Positions 43,938 to 54,210 of a stretch of 64,000 bases of DNA are shown one piece after another. The notes below the pieces were generated by a model. It was not told where the DNA came from. It worked only from the letters and a program-made list of their open reading frames with translations, and searched no databases. Source of the stretch: Phymatolithon calcareum (Eukaryota > Rhodophyta > Florideophyceae > Hapalidiales); NCBI GenBank assembly GCA_977006965.1, contig OZ345354.1, forward strand, positions 1,364,001 to 1,428,000, read 5' to 3'. Each line of letters starts with the position of its first letter. Within the stretch, counting starts at the first letter, position 1. The position numbers were made by a program, and so were the translations under genes.

Positions 43938-44496
43938 TGTTAGACAAAAAGGGAGTTAGGTTTAATTCACGTTTCTTTTAAAGAACGTTGACCTAAATTG
44001 TTTGCTTCCATTTAAATTGTCTACAACAATCGACAAGGGGACCACTAATTGCTTAAGTGGAAACATATCTCAATCACTTACGACACCGCTCGTAAGTATT
44101 ATTAAAAGCCTAGATGGCTATTAAGAAATAGTTTAAACAAATATTTTTACTGCTCTGCATGCTTTTAAAGCTTTAAGTGGAAGCTAGTGAAATGTTTAGT
44201 GGAGGCTTAAAACTATCTTTTAAGCCGATTCCAGTGGGTTTTATATGAAAACGTGCGTTATTAATAGTGTTTAAGCTAGTTCTAATGAGTACTTAAGAGA
44301 GACCTGAGGACTAGCTTTTACAAAAAGAAGTAAGTCAACTACCAACCAACCTATAAGTAAAACGCCAACGTTTTTAATCGTCAAGGTCATCTCGTCTGCC
44401 GTCCTCGTCTTCTTCGCGACCGCTCTCGTGGCCAAGTCGCGTTCATTTCTCGTCGTACACGTGGTACGACGGTGAACTATCTCCAATATTGCGACA
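43938..44496 (+). repeat. Copia 3' LTR
   Basis: A 559-bp LTR, TG...CA, nearly identical to 19352-19910. Block R continues directly from its right edge, as it does at 19911. Confidence 0.8.
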
Positions 44497-44662
44497 ACAA
44501 ATATCGGGGAATCTTGTCTCCGAATTTGTGTTCGAGTTGGGTTGTACTTAGCGGGGGGAAGCGCCCACTGTGCCAGACAAAGACAAGTGTTCATAAAAAG
44601 TCTTCTTTCGTAAGCCTCAGTCTGAGGCCTAAGGGGATGGTTCCCTGTGGCCTAGTACTGTA

Positions 44663-46235
44663 CTATGAAACATTTGTTGCCCAGAAATGTTTATAAGCAA
44701 AAAATGCACCGTGAAGTGGATACTGGGCGACAAACAGGCCCTTAATCTCGGGACCAGTACCACCACCAAATGAAAAAGTCAGATGATTCATGTCAGCCTC
44801 AAGAACGTAACTTGTAGTGTTGGGAAGAATCCAAGACCTAGCAATTTCACCGTCAATTCCGATAACACATTCCAAGTCAGCAGTGCTCCGAGCTTTCATT
44901 GCCGAAATCTGACCTTCCTTGTGACCAGGTTTATAACATAAGTTATCCGGAGAGGCCCAGTTGTAGCGCCTGTCCGTCTCACACTTGACTCTGTTAATGG
45001 CGAGCACCTCTCTTTCGTCCGAAACTCGATATCGTCGCAAAAGACGATACCTCACAATCGCTTCAATTTGTTCCAAGTCTTAATTCGCACACTTCCTGTG
45101 GGCCAATTCTTGATAGCCTGTTCACCGCTGTGCGACATAATCTTGATGGTGAAGGCAGGCACAGTCAAGAAAAGGAGAAACGTTTCAAACGAATCATTGA
45201 CCTTTTCAAATTTATTTGATCGACTCCCCCAGTTATTAGCCCCAGCTGAAATCGAAATTGCTACAGCGATTGATACAAAAGTCCACGTGATCAACAATCG
45301 CAAGTACGATCCAGAGATCTTCGCTCCCGCCGGGTCAATCGAGACCCTGTCTAACTGCTTTCGTGTACTTCCTAAAGTAGTAGAGTCCCAAAGGTAGTTC
45401 GTCACGACCTTACCCTAACTATCATAATACTATTGCTTGCCCGCGAGAGTTTCCAGGACCATTCGGAAAACCACTTCCGATGCAGCCCCCTATAATGCAA
45501 CGACTAGTCGACTTTGCTTGCTGGGAAACTCTTCCGCGACATTAGCGCTTCTGCGTTCCACTGCTGTTCGGAGGGCGGCAATTTCAGCCGTGCTTCCCGT
45601 AGCACTGGACATGAGGAACAGTTGCTCAACAAGCAACCCGAGCATATTCGCTTGTGAACATTGATCGTTATCACGTACACGCCCATCAGGCTCTTGCGGT
45701 CCAACAAATATTCTGGAATAATCTAGTCGGGCATCGACTCAGTCGAGCGTGAGCGCGGCGGCAAGTGACGCCATAGAAGAGCCTCGTCGATGTGTAGTAT
45801 CAAGTTTCTCCATTGCTGCACGGACAGCAATAACTTCTGGAAAGCGTGGCGTGTCCGGGTCAATTCCTCCAGTCGCAACCCATGTCGTGCGACACGCCCA
45901 AAGCTACCGCTGCGCGCCCGTCTGTATTCACAATGAGCCGACACATCTCGTACACGAGATCTGCGTAGTCACGGTCTACGTTACTGCGCGTGGCGCGACG
46001 AAGGAGCTGTACGAGATTTATCGCCGATTGTTGCGCGGGTGTGAGCATAACATCAGCAGCGTCTGGGAAGAGGGCCAGCTGCAGTACGGCTGCCTCGTCA
46101 AATGTCCCACTTGGCGAGGAGCAAAGCTTGCCCGTCTGAGCGATGAGGGCGTCATTTATTGGATCGAGAAGAGCGTCGATTCCTTAGTTTTCATGTTGTT
46201 GCAACGCCTCGGGATCTCTCCATTTGATACGGTAC
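44663..46235 (-). pseudogene. R-block membrane protein remnant, copy 2
   Basis: The same minus-strand series as in copy 1. It opens with KWRDPEALQQHEN then a TAA (Tyr in copy 1), then FDEAAVLQLALFPDAADVMLTPAQQ without the Harbinger interruption. PDTPRFPEVIAV, the shared TGA, LDYYRIFVG..., the TAG, the membrane-helix segment (45052-45405) and the C-terminal 137 residues (44663-45076) follow. The first four codons are cut off by the 328-bp insertion. Lesions shared with copy 1 show that the gene was already dead before the block was duplicated. Confidence 0.5.
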
Positions 46236-46563
46236 AGTTGTTGTATGTTGTAGCGTATGACACGTAGCACAGTGTAGGGTAGAATGCGTGCTCGCGCACG
46301 CGGCAAGTGTAGCGGGCAGAAACCCCCGGAGGAAAGGAACGAGCCTCCGGTATTTATTAGAGTGTGGGGCTGGACTCCGGAAACGAACCAAGACAAAAGA
46401 GCAAACGGAAGCAAGTTAAGTGTGCGCGTCTCCTTCTGCCCTTCTTCTCCTGAACAAGAAGTTCGGCGCGTGCATATATGTCGGCGCGAGATTGAAGTAT
46501 GATCACTAACACAAAAATATCTTCTCATGATAAATGCCACGTGTATCGATATGATCAACAACA
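46236..46563. mobile_element. 328-bp insertion in block R, probably a small LTR-like or MITE-like element
   Basis: Absent from copy 1, which reads straight through at 30490-30500. Flanked by the 4-bp direct repeat gtac (46232-46235 and 46564-46567). Its ends contain short inverted repeats ttgttg and caacaa. It has no coding capacity. Confidence 0.6.
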
Positions 46564-46609
46564 GTACTGTATCATAATGTGAGGCTGTATTCGAACTCAA
46601 AAAAGCATT

Positions 46610-48479
46610 TACAGAACGATATCAAAATCTACCCTGGTTTGAGAGAAAAGTTTAAGAGCATCATCGGTTAGAAGTGTCAAACGTTTAACCCTTCTAACCC
46701 AGAAACCAAGCGATGGCATTGAGCGGATTGGCCTGCTTAGATCGTAAACAGAAAAAGGAGGACATTACCGGTTTATCACGACGGCGATACAGGCAAGTGT
46801 ATGAACATTTTGATCGAACCGCTCAATGATTGTTAGGTCGGCGCTAAAACTTATGCAGCAGCTTGCATAGACTCCTCGTTTTTCTTTTTTTTGAGTGGGT
46901 ATAGAATTCAGCTAATGGAACGGGGGCAGTGATGGCTGGAAAATCGGCATGGGAAAGCATTCCCGCACCAGGCTTTTAACGAAAAACATCACCTTGGACT
47001 CCAAAACAAGGAATGCGAGTTGCCATATGGCAACAATCGATGGCCATCGATTCATAACTTCGGCGTCCTGATAATTGGTGGGATTTGCTCCTCCGTCGCC
47101 AAGAATACCGCAGGCGCCGGGAATGCGATCTACTCGAGGTATGCCGAGTCCCCCCGTGTACAATAGTTGAGTCTCGAAACTTGGTAGAAACTTGGCCAAA
47201 CGCTATCCACCTCGAAAACCCAGAAGGCATCTTGGCTTCTGAAACATGTGGTTGCCCTGCCTGCTCTGCCTCTCCCATATGGCGAGGCCACAACCACGTT
47301 CAATACTAGTCCTAAACAATATCCTTGTGATGTTGTTGTCGGATGTCGACACCTAGGTGACACTGCACAGACTTGTGTTTCTATCTCCAATAGGAACATG
47401 TCCAGAAATTGTGTCACCAAAGTGTGAGTGCTAAATCATGCACGCAACGCAATGTCGTGAAATGAGGACAGGAAACGTATGGGCTTGAGTCCAGCGCAGA
47501 TGCGTAATTGTCTACAATGCCCCCTGCTGGGGTCCACCTGTGTGATCAAGCAGTAAAGATGGACAATGCCCCAGTCGCCATTTCTTCTTGGGGCACGAGT
47601 TGAGAAAGTCCCTAAGCAGAACAGACGTATCTTCCTGTATGAATCTGAAATGCCAATGAGCTTATCAATCAATTCTATTTCGTCTCAGGATGAACGGCGT
47701 GCTGCTGGAGCTTTTCACTGGCTTCATCTCAAAGTCCTTCTTGGGTTGGCAGAAGGAGAGATGAATGAGCCTGCCCAGGACCTGGTCCATTCAGCTTCGC
47801 AACCACGTAGACTAGTCCATCAACAATTGATGCCACGCCGCGCAGGCCAAACCGGTGCTTTTCCAGTTTGTGCCCCTTGTTTTGTGCACGAAGTAGCAGC
47901 ACAAAATCACCATCACAAAGGTTCGGTAAAAATGACATTGACTTTTTTATTGTGTGAAGCAATTTCACGCACGCGAATCTTGTTGGAGCGCTCGACCACG
48001 TCTTTGTCAATGGCGATCAGAGCGTGTTGTAGATTCGCAACCACAGCAACTTGAATCGCTGGTGATGCTTCAATGGACAATGAACGGCCCAAACTCGCTG
48101 GTTAAGGGCGGTACCCTCACAACATTCGGCGCGTCTGATGCTCGTTGTACAGAGAAGTGATCTTTAGTGGTCTTCACGACGTTCTCCTCAAGAATTGGCT
48201 CACACCCAATAATACGACTCTCGACGTCATCAAGCGTACTGCACAAGGTTCAATGCTCATCCACACTTACGGAACCAAAGTTTTGTTAGAGGGATACCAC
48301 AGAAGCCATGTCCACCCTAATGTGACGAAACCCCTTGCAAGTGCAGCACAACTTATCGTCTCCCAAACGTCCGGATTCCTCTCGATATAATTGACGTCGC
48401 AATTCTCGTCAAACTGAGTCAAGAAAAAGGGCTCACTCAAGGTGTCGGCCCTCATCTCGGACCCGAAATAAGGCATTGG
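46610..48479 (-). pseudogene. R-block integrase C-terminal remnant and flanking fragments (copy 2)
   Basis: The same as the copy at 30.5-32.4 kb. The helix segment QHALIAIDKDVVERSNK lies near 48030-47980, and the barrel GDFVLLLRAQNKGHKLEK to YVVAKLNG near 47920-47770, in a shifted frame. IDKLIGISDSYRKIRLF near 47670 could be the start of a chromodomain-like tail (weak). No catalytic domains remain. Confidence 0.4.
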
Positions 48480-50020
48480 CTACGACTCTGTGCGTTGGAC
48501 ATACCCCACGAGCACCTGTGCCATCTCCTCATCCACGCGGTGACTCGCGGCTGCTCGCCACTCACTCGCCCATTCTGAGCTCGTCACCGCCGCCCTCTCC
48601 TCCAGGTTTAAATACGCACCCCCCGTCACTTCCCTGAACCGCACTCTCTTCGGCGACAACGCAGTGCCAGTTCCGAAACCCCGCCACCCCAGTAACTCCA
48701 GCTGTCCGACACTGGCCATCAGCGACGGTTTTCGTCCGCATGTGTTCCTTCCCGCCGAGAAGCAAGGAGCATCGGTTACGTGCTGCCACATCTCGTGTTC
48801 TTGCGGGGTACTGGTGAGTGCGATTACAGCTTCTACCTTTGACAGTCCCGCTAAACTGAAGAATTTCTTGGCGGTGACTTTTTGTGCATTGCGTTTCAGG
48901 AACCGCACGACGGCATTAATAGCTTTATCCGCTTCATACGCCAGATCGGCACTTATCCAGCTTATGTCATCTTCGTTCTCCCAACCCAGCATTGCCTTAG
49001 GCCTTGCTCTTCTCGCGAGGTAATCGTCGAAGGCGCGATCACAAAGTAAGATGTGTACTCCTTCGCTGTCATCGTAGCCTCTCCGTACTCGCTGATTAAC
49101 CTCTCTGCACTTGGCGTATATTCAAAACACTTCTCCCAACTTGGTCACTGTATCTCGAGTGAATGTGGTGACAGTTGAAATAAACACATCTTCGGAAACT
49201 CTCGTCGCCTTAGGCGTTCCTGATGTTCGTATAGAGAAATGATCTTTAGGGGTTCTCACGTCGTACCCTTCATGAAGCGGCTGTACACCCAATACTATCA
49301 GTCTTGTCGTCATGAAGGTTACCGCCCCAGATGCGATGCTCAGTAGCGCTGACGGTACTGAAGATTTGTGTGAGGGATAACCTTCATAACCGTACTCCAC
49401 ATGCGGCGAAAGATACACTATTTCCTGCGTTACATTGCCTTCCCCCTCAGTGACCTCGGCTATTTCGAATTGTACGTCTTGCACAACTTGCGTCAACCGT
49501 GTTCTCAGATTGTCATCCAACAGAGGTACAAGCCAGAATTTTATAGCTTCCGCCGACCATTAGTCATTTCACAACAACCAAAAACCAACTACTCACTTTT
49601 CCGACCCCGACCCCTCGTCCATTTCCTAGACTCGTGGCACAAGGGCATGCACCCCAAAACTTGACATTGGCAGTCTTTAAGTACTCCGTCCATCGTTTTA
49701 CCGCTTCATCCACGCAGTCGTTGTGAGCCCAATCGCTTGACATAAATACGGGAGCAAGGTCTAATGGCGCAACTTGTTCAATACTACGAGGAAAATTCCA
49801 CGCCCCGTTTGGAGTCCAGCGCCATGCGACTCGGTTGTTCACTGTCTGGAACTCAACTTCACAATCGCCATTAATACTGGTCTCACTCTCTCTGCTTGAC
49901 GCCTGTCTTGGAGTTTCTAGGTCGTCAACGAACTGCTGGATACCTTCCGGGTTGTCCAGCCAGCCTTCGGGAAGGGTTTCGAGGTATTGCACTCCCATTT
50001 CGGACTCGTTTCTTGGCTTT
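48480..50020 (-). pseudogene. R protein, broken copy 2
   Basis: The N-terminal part (MGVQYLETLPEGWLDNPEG from 50001) stays open to about 49612. A replaced stretch at 49528-49612 and a frame change near 49121 separate it from the middle (49122-49520) and C-terminal (48480-48992) parts. The intact relative is at 58147-59619. Confidence 0.6.
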
Positions 50021-50131
50021 CTCGGTGCACGAAGTATGCCATATCTCTGCAAGGCTTGCAAAGGACCTAATTCAGCCGTGTCATGTTGGGTCGCTCAAAT
50101 GAGAAACGTACAAAAATAGTTGAATTCAACA

Positions 50132-50274
50132 AGGGGACATATGACATAGACATCGCGCGCGATCGCATCGATGTTAGGGTATCAAAGGAAGTATCGATGA
50201 TCATCATCGTTTAAACCTTTTTTCCGGTATCAAAGGTATCAGAGTTTAGCACCTGGTATCGATCCTAGCAAGGA
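50132..50274. other. Spacer between repeats R and C
   Basis: Short stretch with repeated ggtatcaaagg/tatcgat words; no gene. Confidence 0.4.
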
Positions 50275-50330
50275 TATGGTCTACTGTAATGACAAATTAC
50301 ACATTAAATAAGCTAAAAATAGTCTATAGA

Positions 50331-50372
50331 CTGTTTCGATTTCGTTTTATATATAAAACGAAGTCGAAACAG
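50331..50372. repeat. Palindrome unique to C copy 1
   Basis: The arms 50331-50351 and 50352-50372 (ctgtttcg...tata and tata...cgaaacag) differ at one position. In copy 2 (about 62688-62709) only one arm exists. Confidence 0.8.
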
Positions 50373-51343
50373 CTCTCTCACGCCATATTCGTAAAGCCGA
50401 GCTTTTCTTCTGTGCGAGGAGTGTCGTAACTACTGTGCTACCTTACAAGAGCTTCATTCTTTGCTAGGAACGAAAATGTACTGTCCACTGAAAAGAATCA
50501 CACCTGCCGTGCCGCAAGAAAAAGACTGCCGTCGAAGGGTCAGCGCACCCTTATATGCCAAAGAAATGACCCTGGCCAGTCGACAAGAATGTTGCAGACT
50601 ATAGGGAGTCTTTTATAAGTTGGCAAAATGTGATTAGCACTGTTGAGGAAGAAATTGGTAAGGAAATCACTGGTCGTGCAAGCACGTCACTGCGTGTAAA
50701 ATGCGTTCTAATTCAGCACCTGGTGAAGAAGACTACGATCAGGACCGTAAAGATAGTTAACGTCAAGGCATAAAAGCCTGCTACAAGTGGTTCAGCCCGA
50801 TCGGCAGCTGGGTCAAGCCCACGTCGGCAATGCGTAGTAACGCCACGCCCTCCTTACAGCACTCGTCATCGCCAATCTTCATCGAAAAGCGTCAATTTTC
50901 CGACTCCATTCGGAACCAAAAGCTAACTAGAAGACCAACCAAACTACAATGAAATTCACAGAAGCACTGAACGCCCTCTTGGGGCTCTCTTGGCTGCGCC
51001 TTGCAAGGTTCTTGAGACCACGCATCATAAGAGGAGCTTGATGTCATCAGCATTGACCATGAGCCAAGTACTGTTGCTCATAGCATACAATGGTTCGAGC
51101 ACCAAGTTATATGCCTAATTAGGGGAAATATTCCCTGTTACTTCTAGAGAGTTTGTACTCTTAGTGGATAATTTGGTGCGAATAGCTCTACAGCTATGGA
51201 GGGGAAACCGTACAGTCGTGTGGGTTGTCTCCAGCTTCAGGAAGCGTCATCTCGCGTTGCGGTTTACACTCCTCAACTGCAAGTATAAGATATATATTAT
51301 TCTTCCCGTGCTCAAATCGACACGCTTACTAGATGGTGCTAAG

Positions 51344-51613
51344 TGTAATCACTGGGAGTCTTAAGATAAGGAATGGGTTTATCTTGAAAAGGGGTGATCT
51401 CTCTCCGATGAGAAGATGAGATGAGATGAGATGCTCCAGTCTAAGGTGCGATTTAGGATCGCCGCTTAAATAGAGCAGGGGCGAGAAATGCACACCCTGT
51501 ACAAAGAGGGGGAGCACTAACAGACACTACTCTAACAATCCCAATTGGTTGGTATGTTCTCCCTGAGAGTGTAAGTGTCGCTAATTACACTCGTGCAGCA
51601 TTGCGTGTCTACA
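51344..51613 (-). repeat. LTR of the 1.6-kb element (3' by minus orientation)
   Basis: 270 bp, TG...CA, no differences seen from 52690-52959. It includes a short gatgagatgagatgag tandem. Confidence 0.92.
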
Positions 51614-51642
51614 GTGCCCCATACACTCGAAGAGTGTATTAA

Positions 51643-52128
51643 TCATTGATGCGCAATGTTTGCTTGGCCTTCTTCGCCAGCTTTTTTTGCGTGTATTGGA
51701 CCCCGTCCTTCTTCGCCAGCTTTTACCGACCTTGATTTGGACCCCGTCCTTCTTCGCCGCTTTTTCCGGCCTTCGTTTGGACCCCGTCCTTCTTCGCCGC
51801 TTTTTCCGACCTTGAGTTGGACCCCGTCCTTCTTCGCCGCTTTTTCCGACCTTGAGTTGGACCCCGTCCTTCTTCGCCGCTTTTTCCGACCGTGAGTTGG
51901 ACCCCGTCCTTCTTCGCCGCTTTTTCCGACCTTGAGTTGGACCCCGTCCTTCTTCGCCGCTTTTTCCGGCCTTGATATGGACCCCGTCCTTCTTCGCCGC
52001 TTTTCCCGGCCTTGATTTGGACCCCGTCCTTCTTCGCCGCTTTTCCCGGCCTTGATTTGGACCCCGTCCTTCTTCGTCGCTTTTGCCGACCTTGAGTTTT
52101 CATATTTTTTCTGTCCCGCGAATATCAT
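51643..52128 (-). CDS. Basic repeat protein from the minisatellite
   Basis: An open minus-strand frame (ATG at 52128) over the array. It encodes a highly charged 40-residue supermotif made of KAAKKDGVQLKV, GKSGEEGRGP and KKRRRRTGS-type parts. It has clusters of Arg and Lys that could bind nucleic acid. An overlapping frame at 51723-52103 gives the same motif in rotated order. Whether it is translated is unknown; a gag or nucleocapsid-like role is speculation. Confidence 0.4.
   Translation of the reverse strand: MIFAGQKKYENSRSAKATKKDGVQIKAGKSGEEGRGPNQGREKRRRRTGSISRPEKAAKKDGVQLKVGKSGEEGRGPTHGRKKRRRRTGSNSRSEKAAKKDGVQLKVGKSGEEGRGPNEGRKKRRRRTGSKSRSVKAGEEGRGPIHAKKAGEEGQANIAHQ
51701..52100. repeat. 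40-bp minisatellite, ten units
   Basis: Ten near-identical units (accccgtccttcttcgccgc and a 20-base variable half), each exactly 40 bp. The cleanest boundaries are 51741, 51781, 51821 and so on to 52100. It lies inside the young LTR element. Because 40 is not a multiple of 3, reading advances one frame per unit. Confidence 0.92.
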
Positions 52129-52311
52129 TTGTGTTGATTGCCACACAAATCTACGCTGACCTTCTCCTCCTTATTGCCGGAGATATAGATAGGTCCCTTC
52201 TCTGAATTGGTTGCTCCTTCCAATCCATATTTGCGTTCCTTCTGGAACGTCTTTCTTTCAATTCGGGCTCCGGTTGCCGTCCTTGATTTTTTTCGCAACA
52301 ATCGAAGTCGC

Positions 52312-52623
52312 TTAGGAAGTAAACTCCAGAATCCTTGCCGCCGCATGTTCGGTGCGCATTGGCATTCGAAGACTGTGTAGAGCCTTCTCTCTTGTCGATG
52401 ACTCTGTGTAAGATACCACCGTCATCGCCGGGGCTTCCTTCTTCTTCTCGTTGACCTCATCATCGTACCGTTTCCTCGCCTTCAAAAACCTTGTCACAAC
52501 TCTTGGGTCGAGGCTTCGTAAAATCGGGTGGCTCACGGGTTGGAATAGCGCGGCGGTTGGTTGCCGATCGGTAGATTTCGCCGACGAAAGACTTCCGCTT
52601 CCCATGGTTCGATGGTCATCCAT
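52312..52623 (-). CDS. Gag-like N-terminal fragment of the 1.6-kb element, 103 aa
   Basis: ATG at 52623. It reads PVSHPILRSLDPRVVTRFLKARKRYDDEV, then SYTESSTREKALHSL. This resembles the start of retroelement gag proteins in oomycetes and algae, as far as I can judge from memory. It ends at 52312 and overlaps a second short frame (52125-52346). The rest of gag is missing. Confidence 0.45.
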   Translation of the reverse strand: MDDHRTMGSGSLSSAKSTDRQPTAALFQPVSHPILRSLDPRVVTRFLKARKRYDDEVNEKKKEAPAMTVVSYTESSTREKALHSLRMPMRTEHAAARILEFTS

Positions 52624-52689
52624 TTCCAATTCAAACTTGAACAATCTTCGTCTTAACACTCAAACATTCTCCTGCAGGAAAGAAATTTC

Positions 52690-52959
52690 TGTAATCACTG
52701 GGAGTCTTAAGATAAGGAATGGGTTTATCTTGAAAAGGGGTGATCTCTCTCCGATGAGAAGATGAGATGAGATGAGATGCTCCAGTCTAAGGTGCGATTT
52801 AGGATCGCCGCTTAAATAGAGCAGGGGCGAGAAATGCACACCCTGTACAAAGAGGGGGAGCACTAACAGACACTACTCTAACAATCCCAATTGGTTGGTA
52901 TGTTCTCCCTGAGAGTGTAAGTGTCGCTAATTACACTCGTGCAGCATTGCGTGTCTACA
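52690..52959 (-). repeat. LTR of the 1.6-kb element (5' by minus orientation)
   Basis: 270 bp, no differences seen from 51344-51613. The TATA-like ctatttaag is at 52809-52817 on the minus strand. Confidence 0.92.
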
Positions 52960-53199
52960 TAAGAGAGTAGACATATGAAGATGAAAGTCTGGGCTCAGGA
53001 CTGGTTGTTTCGTGTGAACACATTTGTTCCACCAGCTTGCGTGTTTGATACATCGCTTCTATTCTCTGCCATCCATACAGAGTGCCACCAGCACATAACG
53101 CAGCGAAGACTAGGTGTAACCGAACGGATGTGACTTTAGTTGATGCTTAGTTCGTGCTGAAGTTGTTGCTTAGTTCCCTCTTCTGGAGAGGGCTATCTT

Positions 53200-53977
53200 T
53201 CTTTCTTTCTTTCTTTTATTGCGGGATTTATCAGAGCTGGTAAACAACTCCACATCCTTACGGCTCCAGTAGACTTAACAGATACGAGTGGTACTTGATG
53301 TCACAACAGCTGCCCAAGCTGCACAATGTGCAGACCTTGGGGAAGCTTAACATCTATATCGCTACATAGCCAATCTTCAGTCGCCGTCCTTCAAAGGGAT
53401 GCCCCGGGTTGGAAACCATTTAGGACGCTCACGGTAGCTAGTCATCTCGCTGCCTTCTTTCATCTTCTTCTGTCTTCTCTCCCAGCTTCCTTGAGCGTTG
53501 CGGCACACCACTCAGGGCGGAATCCATGTACTACCATACTACCAGAAGGTGATAGTCTTCTCCCATGGGGAGGCCGGATCACAGCTCTTGCAAGTTCGAA
53601 AAAAAAACCCTGCACTGTAGCGGGGAAAAATTCCTGACTGAGCTCTTGGTTCCTATCTGTGACGCACAGGTGAACGGGCCGGACCGGTATGATAGCCGGC
53701 CTGTATCAAATCCGCTTAAATTCGCAAGATTTTCTCGAAATCTTGCAACGGCGGGCTTGGGTCTGGCATTTCAAGTGTGGCAAGTTCTCGATTCGCCAAG
53801 TCCCTGGAGTGCGCGTTCACGATCGCGTCCGCCATTTCCGGCGGGATTACCGTCGGAAGGAGCGCTTTGTGCAGCTTTATCGCTGCGGCCACTTGCGCCG
53901 GCGCGGGCGCCCGCGCCCGCGCCGGAAACTTGTCTTTTTTCGTTTGTGGTCCGTTCGGTCCGGTCAAACCCTTCTCC
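53200..53977 (-). mobile_element. Retroposon D, 778 bp, 11-bp target duplication
   Basis: The exact 11-bp direct repeat agggctatctt flanks it (53189-53199 and 53978-53988). C copy 2 lacks it. On the minus strand the sequence ends in AATAAAAGAAAGAAAGAAAGA, an A-rich tail. A long target duplication with an A-rich 3' tail indicates non-LTR (LINE or SINE type) retroposition. Minus-strand frames near the 5' end (53716-53994) are Ala/Pro-rich without a known domain; one crosses the border, so it is not a genuine gene. Confidence 0.75.
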
Positions 53978-53988
53978 AGGGCTATCTT

Positions 53989-54210
53989 CCTCAAGTAGTC
54001 TAACTACGGAGACGGTGCCTGTAGTGGTGCACTGTCGGGGAAACAATTAGACTAATGTCGGTGATTGCCGATATCCGTTCACATGCCTACTAACAGATCT
54101 TGCTTAAGTAGTCTAGCCAGAGAGAGTGTGGCCGTAGTGGTGCGCTGTCGGTGAAATAAGTAAACTAGTGCCGGTCATTGTCAATATCGGTTCACTTGAT
54201 GACTAACAGT
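53989..54210. repeat. Two tandem units of about 113 bp
   Basis: Units starting near 53991 and 54104 share aagtagtcta, gtagtggtgc and cactgtcgg/cgctgtcgg. The same unit is seen once at 63923-64000 at the window end, where it is cut off. Confidence 0.7.

Larger units (their letters stand above)
38531..44496 (+). mobile_element. Ty1/copia retrotransposon, degenerate
   Basis: The order gag, protease, integrase, reverse transcriptase, RNase H identifies the copia type. The 3' LTR is 43938-44496 (TGTTAGAC to GCGACA), preceded by a G-rich ttcggggg tract as polypurine tract. Only the last 129 bp of the 5' LTR (38531-38659) can be matched; the rest is gone or replaced. The coding region has several frame breaks and stops, and a 496-bp solo LTR splits the reverse transcriptase. 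The element cannot make a polyprotein now. Confidence 0.88.
44497..50131. repeat. Repeat block R, copy 2 (the longest, uninterrupted by the Harbinger nest)
   Basis: This is the reference copy. 44497-46060 corresponds to 19911-21479 and 46061-49675 to 30324-33560. 48.3-50.1 kb corresponds to 57.96-59.75 kb. The right end is shared with copy 4 up to tagttgaattcaac. Differences from the others are a 328-bp insertion at 46236-46563 and a replaced stretch at about 49528-49612. R is probably a composite of a retroelement remnant and other coding DNA that has been duplicated as a unit. Confidence 0.8.
51344..52959 (-). mobile_element. Small non-autonomous LTR retrotransposon, 1616 bp, identical LTRs
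   Basis: Two 270-bp LTRs, 51344-51613 and 52690-52959, look identical base for base. They start TGTAATCA and end GTCTACA. The 4-bp target duplication taag stands at 51340-51343 and 52960-52963. C copy 2 shows the empty site near 63693. Orientation is taken as minus: a TATA-like ctatttaag lies in each LTR on that strand, and the gag-like frames also read that way. There is no protease, reverse transcriptase or integrase, so it must be mobilised in trans. Confidence 0.93.
50275..54083. repeat. Repeat C, copy 1, with two insertions
   Basis: 50275-51343, 52964-53199 and 53989-54083 line up in order with 62641-63693, 63694-63919 and 63920-64000. No coding frame is supported in either copy. The family identity is unknown. 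The two gaps are precise insertions, each with its own target duplication. Confidence 0.85.

Noticed and set aside
51701-52100. CRISPR-like array
   Set aside because: Units abut head to tail with no spacers and lie inside an LTR element; this is a minisatellite in a eukaryotic genome.
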